A stretch of DNA of 64,000 bases from Capitulum mitella. Its lineage: Eukaryota > Arthropoda > Thecostraca > Pollicipedomorpha > Pollicipedidae. A program made the translations under genes and the position numbers. How positions within the stretch are numbered: position 1 is the stretch's first letter; each line of letters opens with the position of its first letter. Shown here one piece after another: positions 10,890 through 22,625 of the stretch. The notes under the pieces were generated by a model. That model searched no databases. It had not been told where the DNA came from and was given only the letters and a program-made list of their open reading frames with translations. The stretch lies in the NCBI GenBank assembly GCA_030062745.1, contig CP099846.1, positions 25,689,201 through 25,753,200 of the forward strand, given 5' to 3'.

Positions 10890-11455
10890 CAACGTATTTT
10901 TGATGGGGTCTTTGAAAGCATATTTTATGGAAATCGACATATTGCAAAGTAAATCTGGACCGAGTCTCAAAATAGTTACCCTTAACCTTTGATGACCTTG
11001 GCCTGCACTGACCCCGGTATATATAAGCATCCATGTGCGCACACATGATTTTATTAGGGTCTTTAAATGCATATTTCATACAAATCGACATGTCGCAAAT
11101 CAAATCTGGACCAGGTTACGAAGTATTTGACCTTGGCCGTTGACGACCTTGGCCTTCACTGACCCTGGTATGTGTAGGCGTATCAGTGTGCGCACACGTG
11201 TTTTTATTAGAGCCTTTGAATGTATATTTTATACAAACCATAATATATAACTATAATCATATATAACTATAATAACTATATAACATATAACATATATAAT
11301 ATAATAACTATATAACTAATATATAACATAAATATAACAAATCATAATATATAACATAACCATATAACCATGTTTCAAAGCAAATCCGGATCAGGCCACA
11401 AGCTGTTTGACCTTGGCCTTTGATGACCTTGACCCTTACTGACCCTGGCTTTGGT
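10890..11455. repeat. Three diverged ~152-bp tandem units rich in TGACCT
   Basis: Each unit begins with a GGGTCTTTGAAAGCA-like block (10906, 11057 and 11210; spacing 151 and 153). Each continues with CAAA..AAATC.GGACC and ends in two or three TGACCTTGG / TGACCCTGG motifs. The third unit is interrupted by an AT-rich expansion (about 11240-11372). TGACCT is the reverse complement of the AGGTCA half-site. Confidence 0.8.
11240..11372. repeat. AT-rich simple sequence inserted in the third tandem unit
   Basis: Repeated ATATAACTATAATA-type words over about 130 bp, with no coding content. Confidence 0.85.
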
Positions 11456-11842
11456 CTTGGTACATCCATCCCTCACGCCTGAATGATGTCACCTGGCTGT
11501 GTTCAAACGCTAATGTTAGGCAGAACGCTAGTCCTTTAACAAAGTTCCTATTTGTCAGCGACAGCCGTTATTTTCGCTACGTATGCTTGACTTCAAATGA
11601 TTAAAACTTCAAAAATTTCTGTCCAATTTCCGACTTTTCTGCGTCAATCGACGCGTTATTCAATTGGCATAAATGTCACACAGTAGCAGCAACCAGCTTC
11701 GATCCGTTCCCGAGATTTTCGAGAAAAACAGGTTGGGCACAAAAAATGTGCGTGTGCGTGTCCCTTCAATGTGCGTGTTAAAAGTCAGGATGGTGCTCGT
11801 TCAACGGTATACCAAAGTAACATTTTGCGCATCTTCGCTTGT

Positions 11843-11845
<3 letters not shown>
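11456..11845. other. Unrecognised stretch
   Basis: No feature recognised between the tandem units and the (TA)n tract. Confidence 0.5.

Positions 11846-11846
<1 letters not shown>

Positions 11847-11920
<74 letters not shown>
11847..11920. repeat. Pure (TA)37 microsatellite
   Basis: An uninterrupted 74-bp TA tract, located 63 bp before the left arm of a large inverted duplication. Confidence 0.97.
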
Positions 11921-11922
<2 letters not shown>

Positions 11923-11983
11923 TTAAATGAGAAAATATTTTTGTTTAATACATGTTCCATGAAAAACAACCGCAGGCCGTATG

Positions 11984-12645
11984 TGCTGGTTTCTTGATGT
12001 ATCGTTCAAGTTCTCGGGCCTTTCTTTTTGCAGATTTGTCTCGCCTGCATGTGAGATGCGCAAAATTATTTATTTTTACATATTCACTTTTCTAGACTCT
12101 CATGTGCCATCTTCAAAATTAGTGAAAAATTCGCACAACTTACATTTTGGAAATGATTCGCTGTGCGCCAGGTTTACTTGTAATATGTGCCATCAGTACG
12201 GAAATAAGTAAATGAACAAAAAGGACTAATGGAAACGTTGTATTCTGAAGGACTATCGTCTTGCTCCCAATAGTTTTAAGGTGATCAAGAATGTATTTGT
12301 TTGTTTAAAGTTCGCGAATTTTCATGAATATATACATTTTTCCGTACTTGAGATTGTCTGAAGTCATAACATGTTCATAATCTGGTCGTATTGCCCGTCA
12401 GCTGTTGTCGCGTTATGATCTCGTCATGTTCTTGTCTCATGTATTGTAGTGGTGCACCTTCACGTGGGTACATAATAAGTTCTTGTGAGCCTCTTTGTAA
12501 TACCAGTGACTAATGTACTAGATGAACTTTGCACCCTTCGTATTCACAAGTAAATTAGTACATTACATTGTTGTTTTTAATTTTGTCTGGTCGTGTATGG
12601 TTGTTTTTGACAAGGAAATCTGAAGTCCTGTTTTTGTAATAAACG
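11984..12645 (+). repeat. Left arm of a 662-bp inverted duplication
   Basis: This arm aligns along its whole length with the reverse complement of 13029-13690, sharing for example TTTCTTGATG.ATCGTTCAAG near the outer end and a GTACGGAAATAAGT block. Divergence is substantial, so the duplication is old. The inner end contains AATAAA (12639-12644), as if this were the 3' end of a transcript or retroelement reading rightward. No open frame is shared by both copies beyond a few dozen codons. Confidence 0.85.
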
Positions 12646-13028
12646 GTTCACTGTAGTATTTCCTCCTGTTTTGGCTGGAAATCTCTGGACATGGTTACCC
12701 TTATTCGCGTTAAAAGACCAGCGTCATTCGGACATTTGTAAAACGTGCATTTAAACACTGTTCGGACTGGACTAACTTGCAGTCTGAAAATACAAATTAG
12801 GAAAATTCTTGTGAACACCGGCTCCTCTAATACGGACATTCAAACAGTAATACAAGGGCGCTTGGATAACTACTTCACGGAGCCGACACAGCTTGACCAA
12901 TCGACCCGGACTACAACACTTCTACCGTAACCAAATGACAGCCTCCCACAGACAAGACGAAAAGCGTCAATGGAAGTCATGTCCAGCTACGTTAAGCCAA
13001 AACAGGACGTAAAACTGTAATTTATCAT
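12646..13028. other. Spacer between the inverted arms
   Basis: 383 bp of unrecognised sequence. The two arms face each other tail to tail across it. Confidence 0.6.
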
Positions 13029-13690
13029 TTATTATAAAGAAAGAAACAGAAAGAGCTCTGATTTTCTTGTCATAAATAACGACACAAGACCAGACAAAAC
13101 AAAAACAACAATGTAGTGTAGCAATGTACTTGTGAATACGAAGGGTGCAAAGTTTACCTAGTACATAACTTATTGGTATTACCAAGACGCTCTCAAAAAC
13201 TTACTATGCACCCACGTGAAGACGCACCACTACAACACATGAGACAAGAACATCACGAGATCATAACGCGACAACAGGTGACGGGCAATACGACCGGGTT
13301 ATGAACATGGTTTGACGTCAAACGACTTCAAATATGGGAAAGTGTTTACAGTCATGAAAACTCGACAGCTCTAAACGAACAAACAAATTCTTGCATCACT
13401 TTAGGGCTACTGGGAGCAGGGCCCCTTGAGAATCCAACGTTTTGATTAATCTTTTTGTTCGTTGACTTATTTCCGTACTGGTAGTATGTGTTACATGTAA
13501 ACCTAGTGCGCGATAATGATTTTTAAAAAGTAAGTTATGCCAATTTTTCACCACTCTCAAAACGAGATATGAGTGTCTCGGAACGTCAGTATGCAAATAA
13601 ATCAGTAATTTTGTATGTCTGATGTCCAGTCTAGACAACTTTGCTAACAGAAAGGCTCGAGAACTTGAACGATGCATCAAGAAACTAGCA
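13029..13690 (-). repeat. Right arm of the 662-bp inverted duplication
   Basis: Reverse-complement counterpart of 11984-12645, equal in length. Its inner end carries an AATAAA-type hexamer on the minus strand (complement of TTTATT near 13029). A 94-codon minus-strand frame (13396-13680) is not conserved in the left arm, which argues against coding function. Confidence 0.85.
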
Positions 13691-14090
13691 AACTGACCAT
13701 AAATACAAAAGACAAACCACGCGTTAAACGGCTGGTACGTGTTAAAATCGAAACAGTGTGTCTCATGCAGACCTGTGTACTCGTTTGGTAGTTTTATCTA
13801 AATATTGGTACTAAGGTAGGTATCACGGACTTCCCGCGAACGGAGGATCCCAGGTCCAACAAGCTGCGCGCTCACATGGATGGCATCTGGCCACTGATGC
13901 CCTAAACTTGCTTTTCCTGGATGGATATTACAGCCCAATACAAAATTTGACGCCTCCAGCATCAACGGTTCCCACACTAAATGTCATGTCAAAGGGCTCA
14001 ACCTTAGAACGCGCGTACCGCACACACCACGCTGAAGCTAATGACATGCAAAGCAGCCACTTATATCAACTAACACGTACCACGTGTTCC

Positions 14091-14642
14091 TGCACACCAG
14101 TCTTCAGCATCTCAACGGTATTTTTGCGTTTTTTGCGACGAGGATTTGGTGTTATTCTTGGGCACCTTGCGCTTCACGTTCAAGCTGTACTCTCGTTTTG
14201 ATCTGAATCCATCGAAATTGATCGCCCAGATGCCCGTCCGCCTTTTCAAGCCATCATCGCACCAAACTGAGCCGTTTGCATCCCGGCAATTGGTCGATAA
14301 GAAACCGGATGTAAAAGGGGTGCACGTGCGCTACACGTGATCTGTTGTACAATGTTCATCATGTGGGGTTTCGTTGGATGACCATAATGCTGATTTTCCT
14401 GTCCATTAAATTTCAGCTACCTAGGCCATTTTTGACGGTACTCGGAGGTCTACTAGCCCAAATCGAAACTTGTGCCTATGGATCGCCACGTGGATTGCAC
14501 GTGGTTGCCGACCACAAAAGCGAGTACCCGCAAGTGGGGCTCATCTTCTCGTCAAGTCTTGAGTAAACAGCATGCGTCGTTTGACCTGTACCCATGATTA
14601 AATGAATTCTGCAGAGGTCCGGCTGGCACCACGTGGCACGTG
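14091..14642. promoter_or_regulatory. Cluster of seven perfect CACGTG E-boxes
   Basis: CACGTG occurs at 14091, 14323, 14334, 14487, 14498, 14630 and 14637. Random expectation over 552 bp is about 0.13. Two pairs have exactly the same start-to-start spacing of 11 bp (CACGTGcgctaCACGTG and CACGTGgattgCACGTG), about one helical turn. A third pair is separated by one base. CACGTG is the core bound by bHLH-PAS and bHLH-Zip factors (CLOCK/BMAL, MYC/MAX, USF). No adjacent gene is recognised, so the target is unknown. The surrounding sequence has no obvious tandem repeat that would explain the recurrence. Confidence 0.55.
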
Positions 14643-15169
14643 TCACACGCCACAGATCGCTTTGAAAACTGCATCACAATCTTCCCGCCCAGTTGGCGCA
14701 CCCGATGGTGCCATTCATGTCGCGATCGGCCGGCGCGTTCGGGCGCTAGACTCCCGGAAGCTTAGTCACACTGGCTGACTGACTAACACCTCAATCTGAA
14801 CTTTTCCGGGCGACCTCCATGTATGAAACCCCACTCGCTAAAAGCGTGCAAAGCACGCTCTCAGTTCCTTCGATTTTGAATGATGTAGAGGTTTTGACAA
14901 CAACGTGCCTTCATCAGTGTACATAGAAAAGATGCCGAGCAAACAGATGTAACCGCCGTATACCGAACCACTACAGATATTACTAAGCTTGCGATTTTTT
15001 CGCCTAACGCTCTTATCAGACTAATCTAGCAGCAATTTTGTTCAGAGTCAAAAAGCCTATCCTATTCTTAAAATGCAGCTCGTACATGATTGATACCTGT
15101 CAAGATGAATGATGTCTTTTTTCGCATATTTTTTTCGCATTATGGCCTCTTATTTTCATGTCATTGAAA
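14643..15169. other. Unrecognised stretch
   Basis: No domain, repeat or RNA gene recognised. Confidence 0.5.
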
Positions 15170-15560
15170 GATGTCAGAGGGCGTCAGCTTTCCGTCGCCA
15201 CAGGCTCGGTCATCCAGCCCGTATCGGCGCCGCGACTGTGATTCCCCGACTCGGTGTTTGCTCAGATATTGACTTCGAAAGGCCAAAGTCCAGCCTCGCC
15301 TCGCCTCTCCGGAGAATCGTTACAGTGGAACAGCGTCAAAGGGTAACGACGTCAGCCCAGTGAATTGCCAGCAGAGGTCGCCGAGCTCAGGACAGCTGCT
15401 CTCACGGAGCGCCCAATGGTGTGCCTCGGCAGAGGGACGCAAGTTATTGGAAGTCGGGGAGAGTGAGCGACACTGGCACGATTGCTGGTTGCTGCGACTC
15501 ATACCTGCATGGCGGTGAGCGATTTCAGTGGCTGATGCCGTGAACAGACAAGCATTGGCT
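15170..15560. other. CpG-rich patch with a CTCF-like motif
   Basis: CpG density is clearly higher than in the flanks. CCAGCAGAGGTCGC, close to the CTCF core, starts near 15369. The patch could be a promoter or first-exon island, but no frame is recognised. Confidence 0.35.
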
Positions 15561-15651
15561 TGGTGCTGAGCGCTAGCTTCCTGCGTACTTCAGGCTCATG
15601 GCTCGCACGGGTCGCGCGAGGAATCTTTTGTGTCTCCTAACCCAGACCGAG

Positions 15652-15686
15652 CAGAGCAGACAGACAGACAGGCAGACAGACAGACT
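15652..15686. repeat. (CAGA)n microsatellite
   Basis: CAGA/CAGG tetranucleotide tract. Confidence 0.9.
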
Positions 15687-15724
15687 GGCTCCAGACTCAG
15701 TCAAACGCGAGGCGTTGTTTTTTA

Positions 15725-15826
15725 GCCCGAAGGGAAGGAGGGACGGAGAAATGATACAGCAAAGGAAGGAGGGACGGAGGAAAAGTGCGGCCAGGGAAGG
15801 AGAGATGGGGAAATGGTACTAGTAAG
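15725..15826. repeat. Purine-rich GGA tract
   Basis: Repeated GGAAGGAGGGACGGAG words, strongly purine-biased on the plus strand. Confidence 0.75.
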
Positions 15827-17596
15827 GAGAGAAATAGAAATTGTACAGGCGCAAAGGTGATACGGGCTGCATGCCGAGATGACAAAACGTTTCATTTTCA
15901 CCCTAAAAATTAAAGACATTTATCGCATACTCGCAAATAGAGTTAAGGGATTACGATTTGTACTGTATTGTATGGTACTGCAATATATTACTTGGTATAT
16001 GAGGATTTTTCACAGTTTAATCGCTATTACGTCTCGCGCCACAATGAAGAAAGAGCGTTTGTACTAACAGCCACCCTTGTAGGTACACTGCACACAACTG
16101 CTCTGGTGACTCGTAATGTGCACACAAATCGCATGATGTCAGACCGACCGCTTTCAAAAACGGTTTTAATAAAAATCGCGATTAACAGAAGTGTTCGTAC
16201 TTAGAACTGCGACTACGCCAGATTTTCACGGAGTGAGGAATAAAATTTTACAAGGCCGGTGCACAACAGCAAAAATGTCGCTTTCCAGCCGCGGGTCGGG
16301 ACGGAGACACGTGCAGGTCAGCGTGACGTCTGGCGTTCCTCATCCGTACTTGCTGGTGGAAGCCATTGGCGATGGAATCCGGTTCTTATTCCTCCAGGGT
16401 TCGTCTGAACAGACGGCGTCTGAAAACGGAAAAAGGTTCTCAGCAGCCGACTAGCTGCCGACACTTTGTCTCACGTCCGCCACATGATCAAATGTACGTC
16501 AAAAAACTTCGCAGCTAACTTACTGATTTTCTGGACTTGAGGCATATTTTTTCTTAAAGCCTCTATCGTACTCTGAAAAGCAGTAGCGGACCTGGGAGAG
16601 AACCAAAGCTAGAAGAGAGAACCAGCGAAACCATGTTTTTTTTTAAATGGGGCCTTATCTGGAAGAGTTCGGACGGAAGGGCGACACACAGGTGACAAGT
16701 CGGTTATGTCAAGGTCCTAGTACAGGCACTTACCAACGACTGTCAATGGTAATAAATCTGGAGCACGGCACAAGATGTGCTGCTTCGTGGAAGATTCACA
16801 AGATGCCCTCGTCGACTGTTAAAGATTCTTGTTTTTGAGGAAATTATTGACTCCAGAAAACAGTCAGCTGGGTCTTTTTCTCGCTAACTTTGAGGACACA
16901 GACACAAAACCACTGCCCCGCTGGAGAAAGAGATGTCTGTAGCCAAGCGATCGTGTTTGCAAGTATTGTCCTGGGACCAGTCAGCAGCATTTGTGCGTCG
17001 TTTGCGCACTGAAACACTGCTGTCTTCTGGGCATCCAGAATGGGTTTGAAAAGAACTGTTCACAGCCGTCTGCGGGAACAGTTAGTAACATAACTCTGAA
17101 TTCCAGCCAAGAGAAATAAACCTTCAGGCAAAGGGGAAGAAGTTGGCGAAGAGTGCAACAGTCGTGAACGCTCCACCCACGTCTCCCCGAGAGATCTGGG
17201 GTGCTTCACATGGCCACATCTGGAGAGCGATCTGGCACTTCCCACGACCATTTTGGCCGGTTCCGTTGGCTTTTGTGGCGCCTGCAGGCCCATCTGTTCA
17301 AGACAGTTTGGTATTTATGTTAGCCCCTCCAAACGTTTCTTATCATGCACGATAGAGGTTTGAACAGCAAAGTGTCGGTTTCGGGAAAGCATGACTAAGG
17401 AAGATGTGGGATTGCTCACCACGAGGACGAGAAAGGCAATCCCGCAGAATACTTCCCCAATGAGGTAAAGAAATTCCTGTATGTCAAGGTCTGGGTTGGC
17501 TGCGCCTTGCTTAGCTGCCTCCGGACATTCCCGCTGCTCGTTAAAACTGCTAATTAACCGCGTACTTCATTCTGCCATGTCCACACGAACAATAAA
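15827..17596. other. Unrecognised non-coding stretch
   Basis: No protein family, transposon end or RNA gene recognised. The short frames here (for example 16191-16454 and 16647-16838) have no family resemblance. Confidence 0.5.
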
Positions 17597-17634
17597 ATGA
17601 TGATGATGATGATGATGACGATGACGATGATGAC

Positions 17635-17667
<33 letters not shown>

Positions 17668-17844
17668 AACGATGATGATGACGATAATGATGATGGCGAT
17701 GGGTGTTGATGACGACGGCGACGATGGCGACGACGACGACGATGATGATGATGATGGTGATGGTGGTGATGATGCTGGTAGTGATGATGATGATGACGAT
17801 GACGACGACGATGATGATGGATGATGATGATGATGATGATGATG
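17597..17844. repeat. 248-bp (GAT/GAC)n trinucleotide repeat
   Basis: Almost uninterrupted GATGAC/GATGAT units. Both strands and several frames are open (Met/Asp/Thr, and Ile/Val/Ser/His on the minus strand), giving frames of up to 145 codons that are repeat artefacts. Confidence 0.95.
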
Positions 17845-19394
17845 CTCTACAAAACATGGCTCGTTCCATGACTGTAACAGCATTAGTCATAATGGCATCG
17901 ATAAGTAACAGTTCCCAAACGCTTTTGGCGCATTGCGATGCACAAATTCGTAAAGATTCTGCAACAAAACCTTCCTCTGCGCCCTGACATTGTCCCGGTA
18001 GCACTGCACACCCTCTTCGACAGTTTCAGTCCGACTGCAGGTTCAGCATCTCACATGCACTTTACATTGCGATGTCCTACACAACCCGGCCAACTTTCCG
18101 TATTCTGGTAGCTTCACGCAGCCCTGTCGCACCAGGGTCTAAACACTCATATAGCTCATACATACTCATGCATACAGTACAGTTCGACATAGCAGTTATA
18201 CAGCCTTTATGCTTTACGCCTGTCCTGCTAAATAGGTGGATGCTGTGGTTATGGTGAACTTCAGGCGCGCCTTAAGTATGTTGAGGGATGGACCTAGCAA
18301 GAGCTGCTTCTGCATATAGTATATTATCTAAGTGCATTATTTCTGCTACTATATATTTCTACTTATAGTGCATTGTCGCAATAAATAAAGATAAAACTCC
18401 TTCACGTTTTAAAGATAAAACTGGCATGACGTTGGCTGACATGATCAACACCGACTGAGAGAATGCCAATCAGTCACATAGTAAAATGTCAATCGCAGGA
18501 TTTTTCCGGCCTTTTGCAAATACGCCGGCAAGGAGGGAAGTTAGCTGATAGACTCTATCACGCACCTAGCAACCGTCAACAGTCCCGGCAGTATCTGCGA
18601 TCTCCGCATTCACGCGGAGTGGTGAACCCCCTGCTGGCGCACAGAACATTCGCACAGCAAACCAATTTCCTGTTGTGATGATGAGGCCGTCGAGAGCATC
18701 CAGCTACGGCGCACGAGGGGACCGAAGAGTGATGTCGCGATCTGTGGAGACGTGGGCAGAATCTAACGGCACATTATACAGGTACATCATGGGAGGACCA
18801 TGGGGGCGTGAAGAACGAGAATGAACAGCAGCACATGAATAGGAGCACTGAACTCCATTCAGGAATGAAGTCAGCATTCCTTGGTTAGAAACACAAGTTT
18901 TTAATAATATACTTATTCTTATTTTTTTTATTCAAACACGACAAAGTGATACACACTTTTGCGAGTTCATTCAGACTGCTGGCAACTCCAATGCCTATTG
19001 CAACAGTAGCACCCACTAACTGCGTAGCCTCTCGTGGTAGCACCTAATAATAATGCAAAATATTTCAAGATCCATTGGTAAACCTTTGGTACATTTTATG
19101 CATCGCTGATTTCACAGCAAGAGTAAATCTGACTCGACCACTGATGGCCCACCCTACAGCGGAATTTTCTGACCACCTTACGCTTATTCGGCCACCCTCA
19201 GAGCCCTTAAAGCTGGCGAGTTCCCATTTTTGGCGACCCGATCAAATCAAACAGACAAATCAAATCAGACAAATCAGAGCTGCCTCTTGAGGAACAAAGG
19301 CTGTAGACATCACAGGCCAGTTTGTTATAAAACATCAATAATGCAGTTTTGACACTCGGTTTTAGCTGCCATGTTACGCTCTTCGGAAACTCTT
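17845..19394. other. Unrecognised stretch
   Basis: A CTCF-like core (GCGCCAGCAGGGGG on the minus strand) lies at 18625-18640. No gene or transposon recognised. Confidence 0.45.
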
Positions 19395-19670
19395 GCGGAC
19401 CTTCTTCTTCAGAACGGACCCTTGACTGTTTCAAGGCCTCTGACCGTCTCAGTGCTTCTGAACTTCGCAACATTATGACCTTTCCAGGGCTCCGACCGTC
19501 CCAGGACTCCTGACCATTTGAAGGCTCTTGACTGTTCCATGCTCATGACTCCTGGACCCCTGACTAGCCGAGGACTCATGGACCACAGACCATGGTCGCA
19601 AGGAACCAATGACCTGGCCATTGAACACGGCTCCTGACCGCCCCTTTGTCCCTCGCGGTCTCAGAACACC
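19395..19670. repeat. Degenerate ~21-bp minisatellite, second array
   Basis: Units like TCCTGACCGTYYCAGGACTCC recur about every 21 bp. They resemble the reverse or related form of the 4676-6180 array. Heavily diverged. Confidence 0.5.
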
Positions 19671-20205
19671 CGATCACCTCCAAGGAGAGTCGCCCCTTCT
19701 TCCCCACTCGGCTACGCCACTGGCCACACTGCATCAAAGGATCTTCGGCAGGAGCGCGGACCGCCGGCACTGCCAAGGAGCGTCAGTTCTGAGCCGGAAA
19801 AAAATGCGGATAACATCACATCCGCATCCAAATGCAGCAAAATCCATCAGCCTAGAGAACAGTGATAATTACACCCCTTCCTAGAAAGGTGTAAAATCAT
19901 GTCTTTCACCTTTGCTTACCATACACATATGTTCATTTCTGTTAGGTTTGGTAGAAACAGATCCAGCGGATAGGTTTTTAGAGTTTGATTAGGCTTATAA
20001 ACAGGCGACAAATATGTTTAAAAATGAACTAAACTTTGCTTTGATTTAGCAAAGGAACATCTCCAAAACGCACACACAAAATTAGCATGCATTCCAGGAC
20101 ATAGGTATTTGCCGATTCGTTGAGACACCACCGTGGCCAAATCAATACATCTATGAAATGTTTCTGGCAATTTGTAGTAGATTGTCTACACGATATGTTA
20201 TACAA

Positions 20206-20352
20206 CACCAGGGGCGCACAAGGATGAAGAAAAAGTGTGGGAGTGAGAGGTGGCCAAAAAACGTTTTTCTCATAGACCTTATGTTAGAAACATTGCCCAG
20301 AAAGCGGGAGAGGGGCATGGCCCTGCTTCCCTGCCCCGTTCTTTACGCCCAT
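20206..20352. mobile_element. Possible very short MITE
   Basis: The left end CAGGGGCGCACAAGGATG and the right end (GTTCTTTACGCCCATGG, read inverted) match weakly. CAGGGGCG-type tips are frequent in hAT-like MITEs. No target-site duplication was confirmed. Confidence 0.25.
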
Positions 20353-21855
20353 GGACTACAGGACGCCAGTGCTTACTGAAGAATTGGTTCCCAATACCAC
20401 CTTGGCTTTTAAAGTAGTTCATGCCGGCTGTGGTGCCCTGTGGGTTCCACGACTGGACAGTTCAGTCGTAAAGCTTGAAGAACTCCAAACATCCTCATGC
20501 GTCAACGGTTGCCGAAAAAGTCACGAGGCCGTCATGCTTCTGTCGGCCATTCTACCAAGGCCTGATTCCTTGCTGGCCAGTTCGAGCCGACAGTGTTTGA
20601 GAGATGCCACGTATGCGATTTTCTTCGTAGCACTGTGGCATATTTCTCATAAACAAAGCAATAGGCATAACATAACTCGAAACTTCTCTTCCTCTTCTAA
20701 GAGGCATATGTCCTTTGTTCGCCATTCAGAAGGAACTAGTTCTTTGTCGCCCTTGACTCGGGGAGGAGCGTCGTCGCTGACGTTGGCGGGATTAGTTCCG
20801 GGCCAGCTCGCTGACGCCGGTGAGAATGATGAGCACGGTGGCTGATGCTCCATAGCAGGCGAGTCTTCTGGGAGCTGCCGGCGTGGGAAATGTGTTTCGT
20901 GCTGCCATTCGTGGCCTTTACGGCAGGCCTGCCCGACAAATTTATGGCTCGCGGCTGGCCGACCGACCGGGCCGCCTCCGGCGGGCGCGGTAGGTCAGAC
21001 AATCAGGTTTACTGCGGCAATAACTGAGCGGAGCCGCCATCATGGTAAAAACACCGGGCCCGAGGATGGATGCTTTGATCTGCAAGGTGTGATGTATTGA
21101 ATATATTCTCCTCGGATCCATTCGCAACGTGGTTTCTCTGCAATTGGCTTCGTACGAAAATGAGGGACATGACAGTCAAACAAGACACCACATGCATGGC
21201 TTGGGACATTACAAGGACGAGGTATGCGAAGCATTACAAGTCAAACAGACAAGATAAAAGACAAGACGCTCATCGTTCTCGGTCTTCCACGATCTCTTGA
21301 ATGTTGCACTGGGCATTGCTTAGCTGCAGGGGGACGCATGATCCAGGCGACAGAGACTCGGTGCCCACGTCCACGTCCTTCCCGCAGCGTCGACCGGTGT
21401 CGACGACGACGCACTTGTTCACAAGTCGGTGTCTGCACCGAGCTGAGTACTTCTGACCAAGCCCCGTGCCTAATCTCCGGCTCGGCGTGAGGGCGACACT
21501 GAATGTCAGGCGGAATCATTGGCTGCCCTTCGCCTGCACTGTGACAGCGCTGCACGCGAGGCTCCTATCGGCGTCCAATCAGCGACCCACACGACTACAG
21601 TCATCTCTTGCTTGCTCACGTCCGCCAGATGTGTTTGTACGGCCCCCTCCCCAAAGGCCATCGCATGGGGTGCGCGTAACGATGTGCGGCAGGGAAAAAA
21701 CAGTGAGGGTAACAGACGCAGATGTCAGATGACGGCCAGTCTCGAGGGAGCCATTTGGATTTCTTCACCAAAACGCGTTGTCTGATTCGAGGTTTCGGTG
21801 CCACGGTTATGCGCATAACTGCGTAATCTTTGCGGTGTCTCTTAACGAGTACCGA
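20353..21855. other. Unrecognised stretch with CpG-rich patches
   Basis: CpG-rich segments lie at about 20740-21000 and 21350-21560. A 164-codon plus-strand frame (20351-20845) has no family resemblance, and its GC-rich end explains part of its openness. No feature can be defended. Confidence 0.4.
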
Positions 21856-21856
21856 G

Positions 21857-22625
21857 GATGCGGATTCAGATAATCCGAAAATTTGGCCGAATATTCGAAC
21901 TCGGCGTTTTCGGCGATATTCGAATCTTGATTTCAAGATTCGAATATTCGGTGAAGATTCGGTTGGCAACTTTTTCATCCGAAGATTCGCCGAACGTTCG
22001 AATGTCAACCAACAACACTCTTTTGTTTTGCGCCGCAAAATCTGAGAAAAACATGAACCAAATTATACATAACCAAACGGGATGCTGATCGGGGATATAC
22101 GTATAACACGTGACTAGGAGCAATACCAGTGTTCAAGCGGAACGCAGTCCTTGTTCTTACATTGTCCGTGGATACGGTGGCCAGGAGCAAGAGGAGAGAT
22201 TCCTACGAATTTCAAGGCCGGGGTGGATGCTCTTATATCCATCTCTTCTCAAACTAACCATTACGAAGCGCCGTATCGCATGGGCCTGGTGGTTTGGACC
22301 TCTGGTTACTCAGTACACGACTGCCAGTCAGAGCGCCCTCTGCCGCTGACGCCAAGTCCCTTGTCCCGCCTCGGCGGCGCCCGGCCATTGTTTGTCCGGT
22401 GCTCGGCGTCAGCTGTGCAGAGTTCTGTAATTTATTCATGTCTTCGGGAATCAGTCTGGTTTTTACATCTTGTGCCGATTATACCTGCTGGGGCGAAGTG
22501 GCACAGACTTCAAAGATTCAAATATTAGATGCATTTCGAGCGTAATTCGATGTAATTCGATAAAAATCGTATGCACCCTTCCGAATATTCGAGTACCAAA
22601 ACGTATTCGAACTCTCCGCTCTATA
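21857..22625. mobile_element. Remnant of an ATTCGAATATTCG-rich hAT-like element
   Basis: The two ends (21857-22000 and 22505-22620) are rich in ATTCGAAT/AATATTCG palindromic words, while the 500 bp between them lack the words. Such subterminal motif clusters are typical of non-autonomous hAT elements. I did not find a clear terminal inverted repeat or 8-bp duplication. A CTCF-like GCGCCCTCTGCCGC (22330-22343) lies in the middle. Confidence 0.4.

Noticed and set aside
10127..17844. Possible CRISPR-like arrays among the short tandem repeats
   Set aside because: The repeats are uninterrupted microsatellites or diverged tandem units without unique spacers, and the sequence is eukaryotic.
17554..18004. 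Open frames across the GAT repeat (up to 145 codons)
   Set aside because: All openness comes from the trinucleotide repeat.
20351..20845. 164-codon plus frame
   Set aside because: No recognisable motif. A minus-strand frame is open over the same bases, and no splice or regulatory support is visible.
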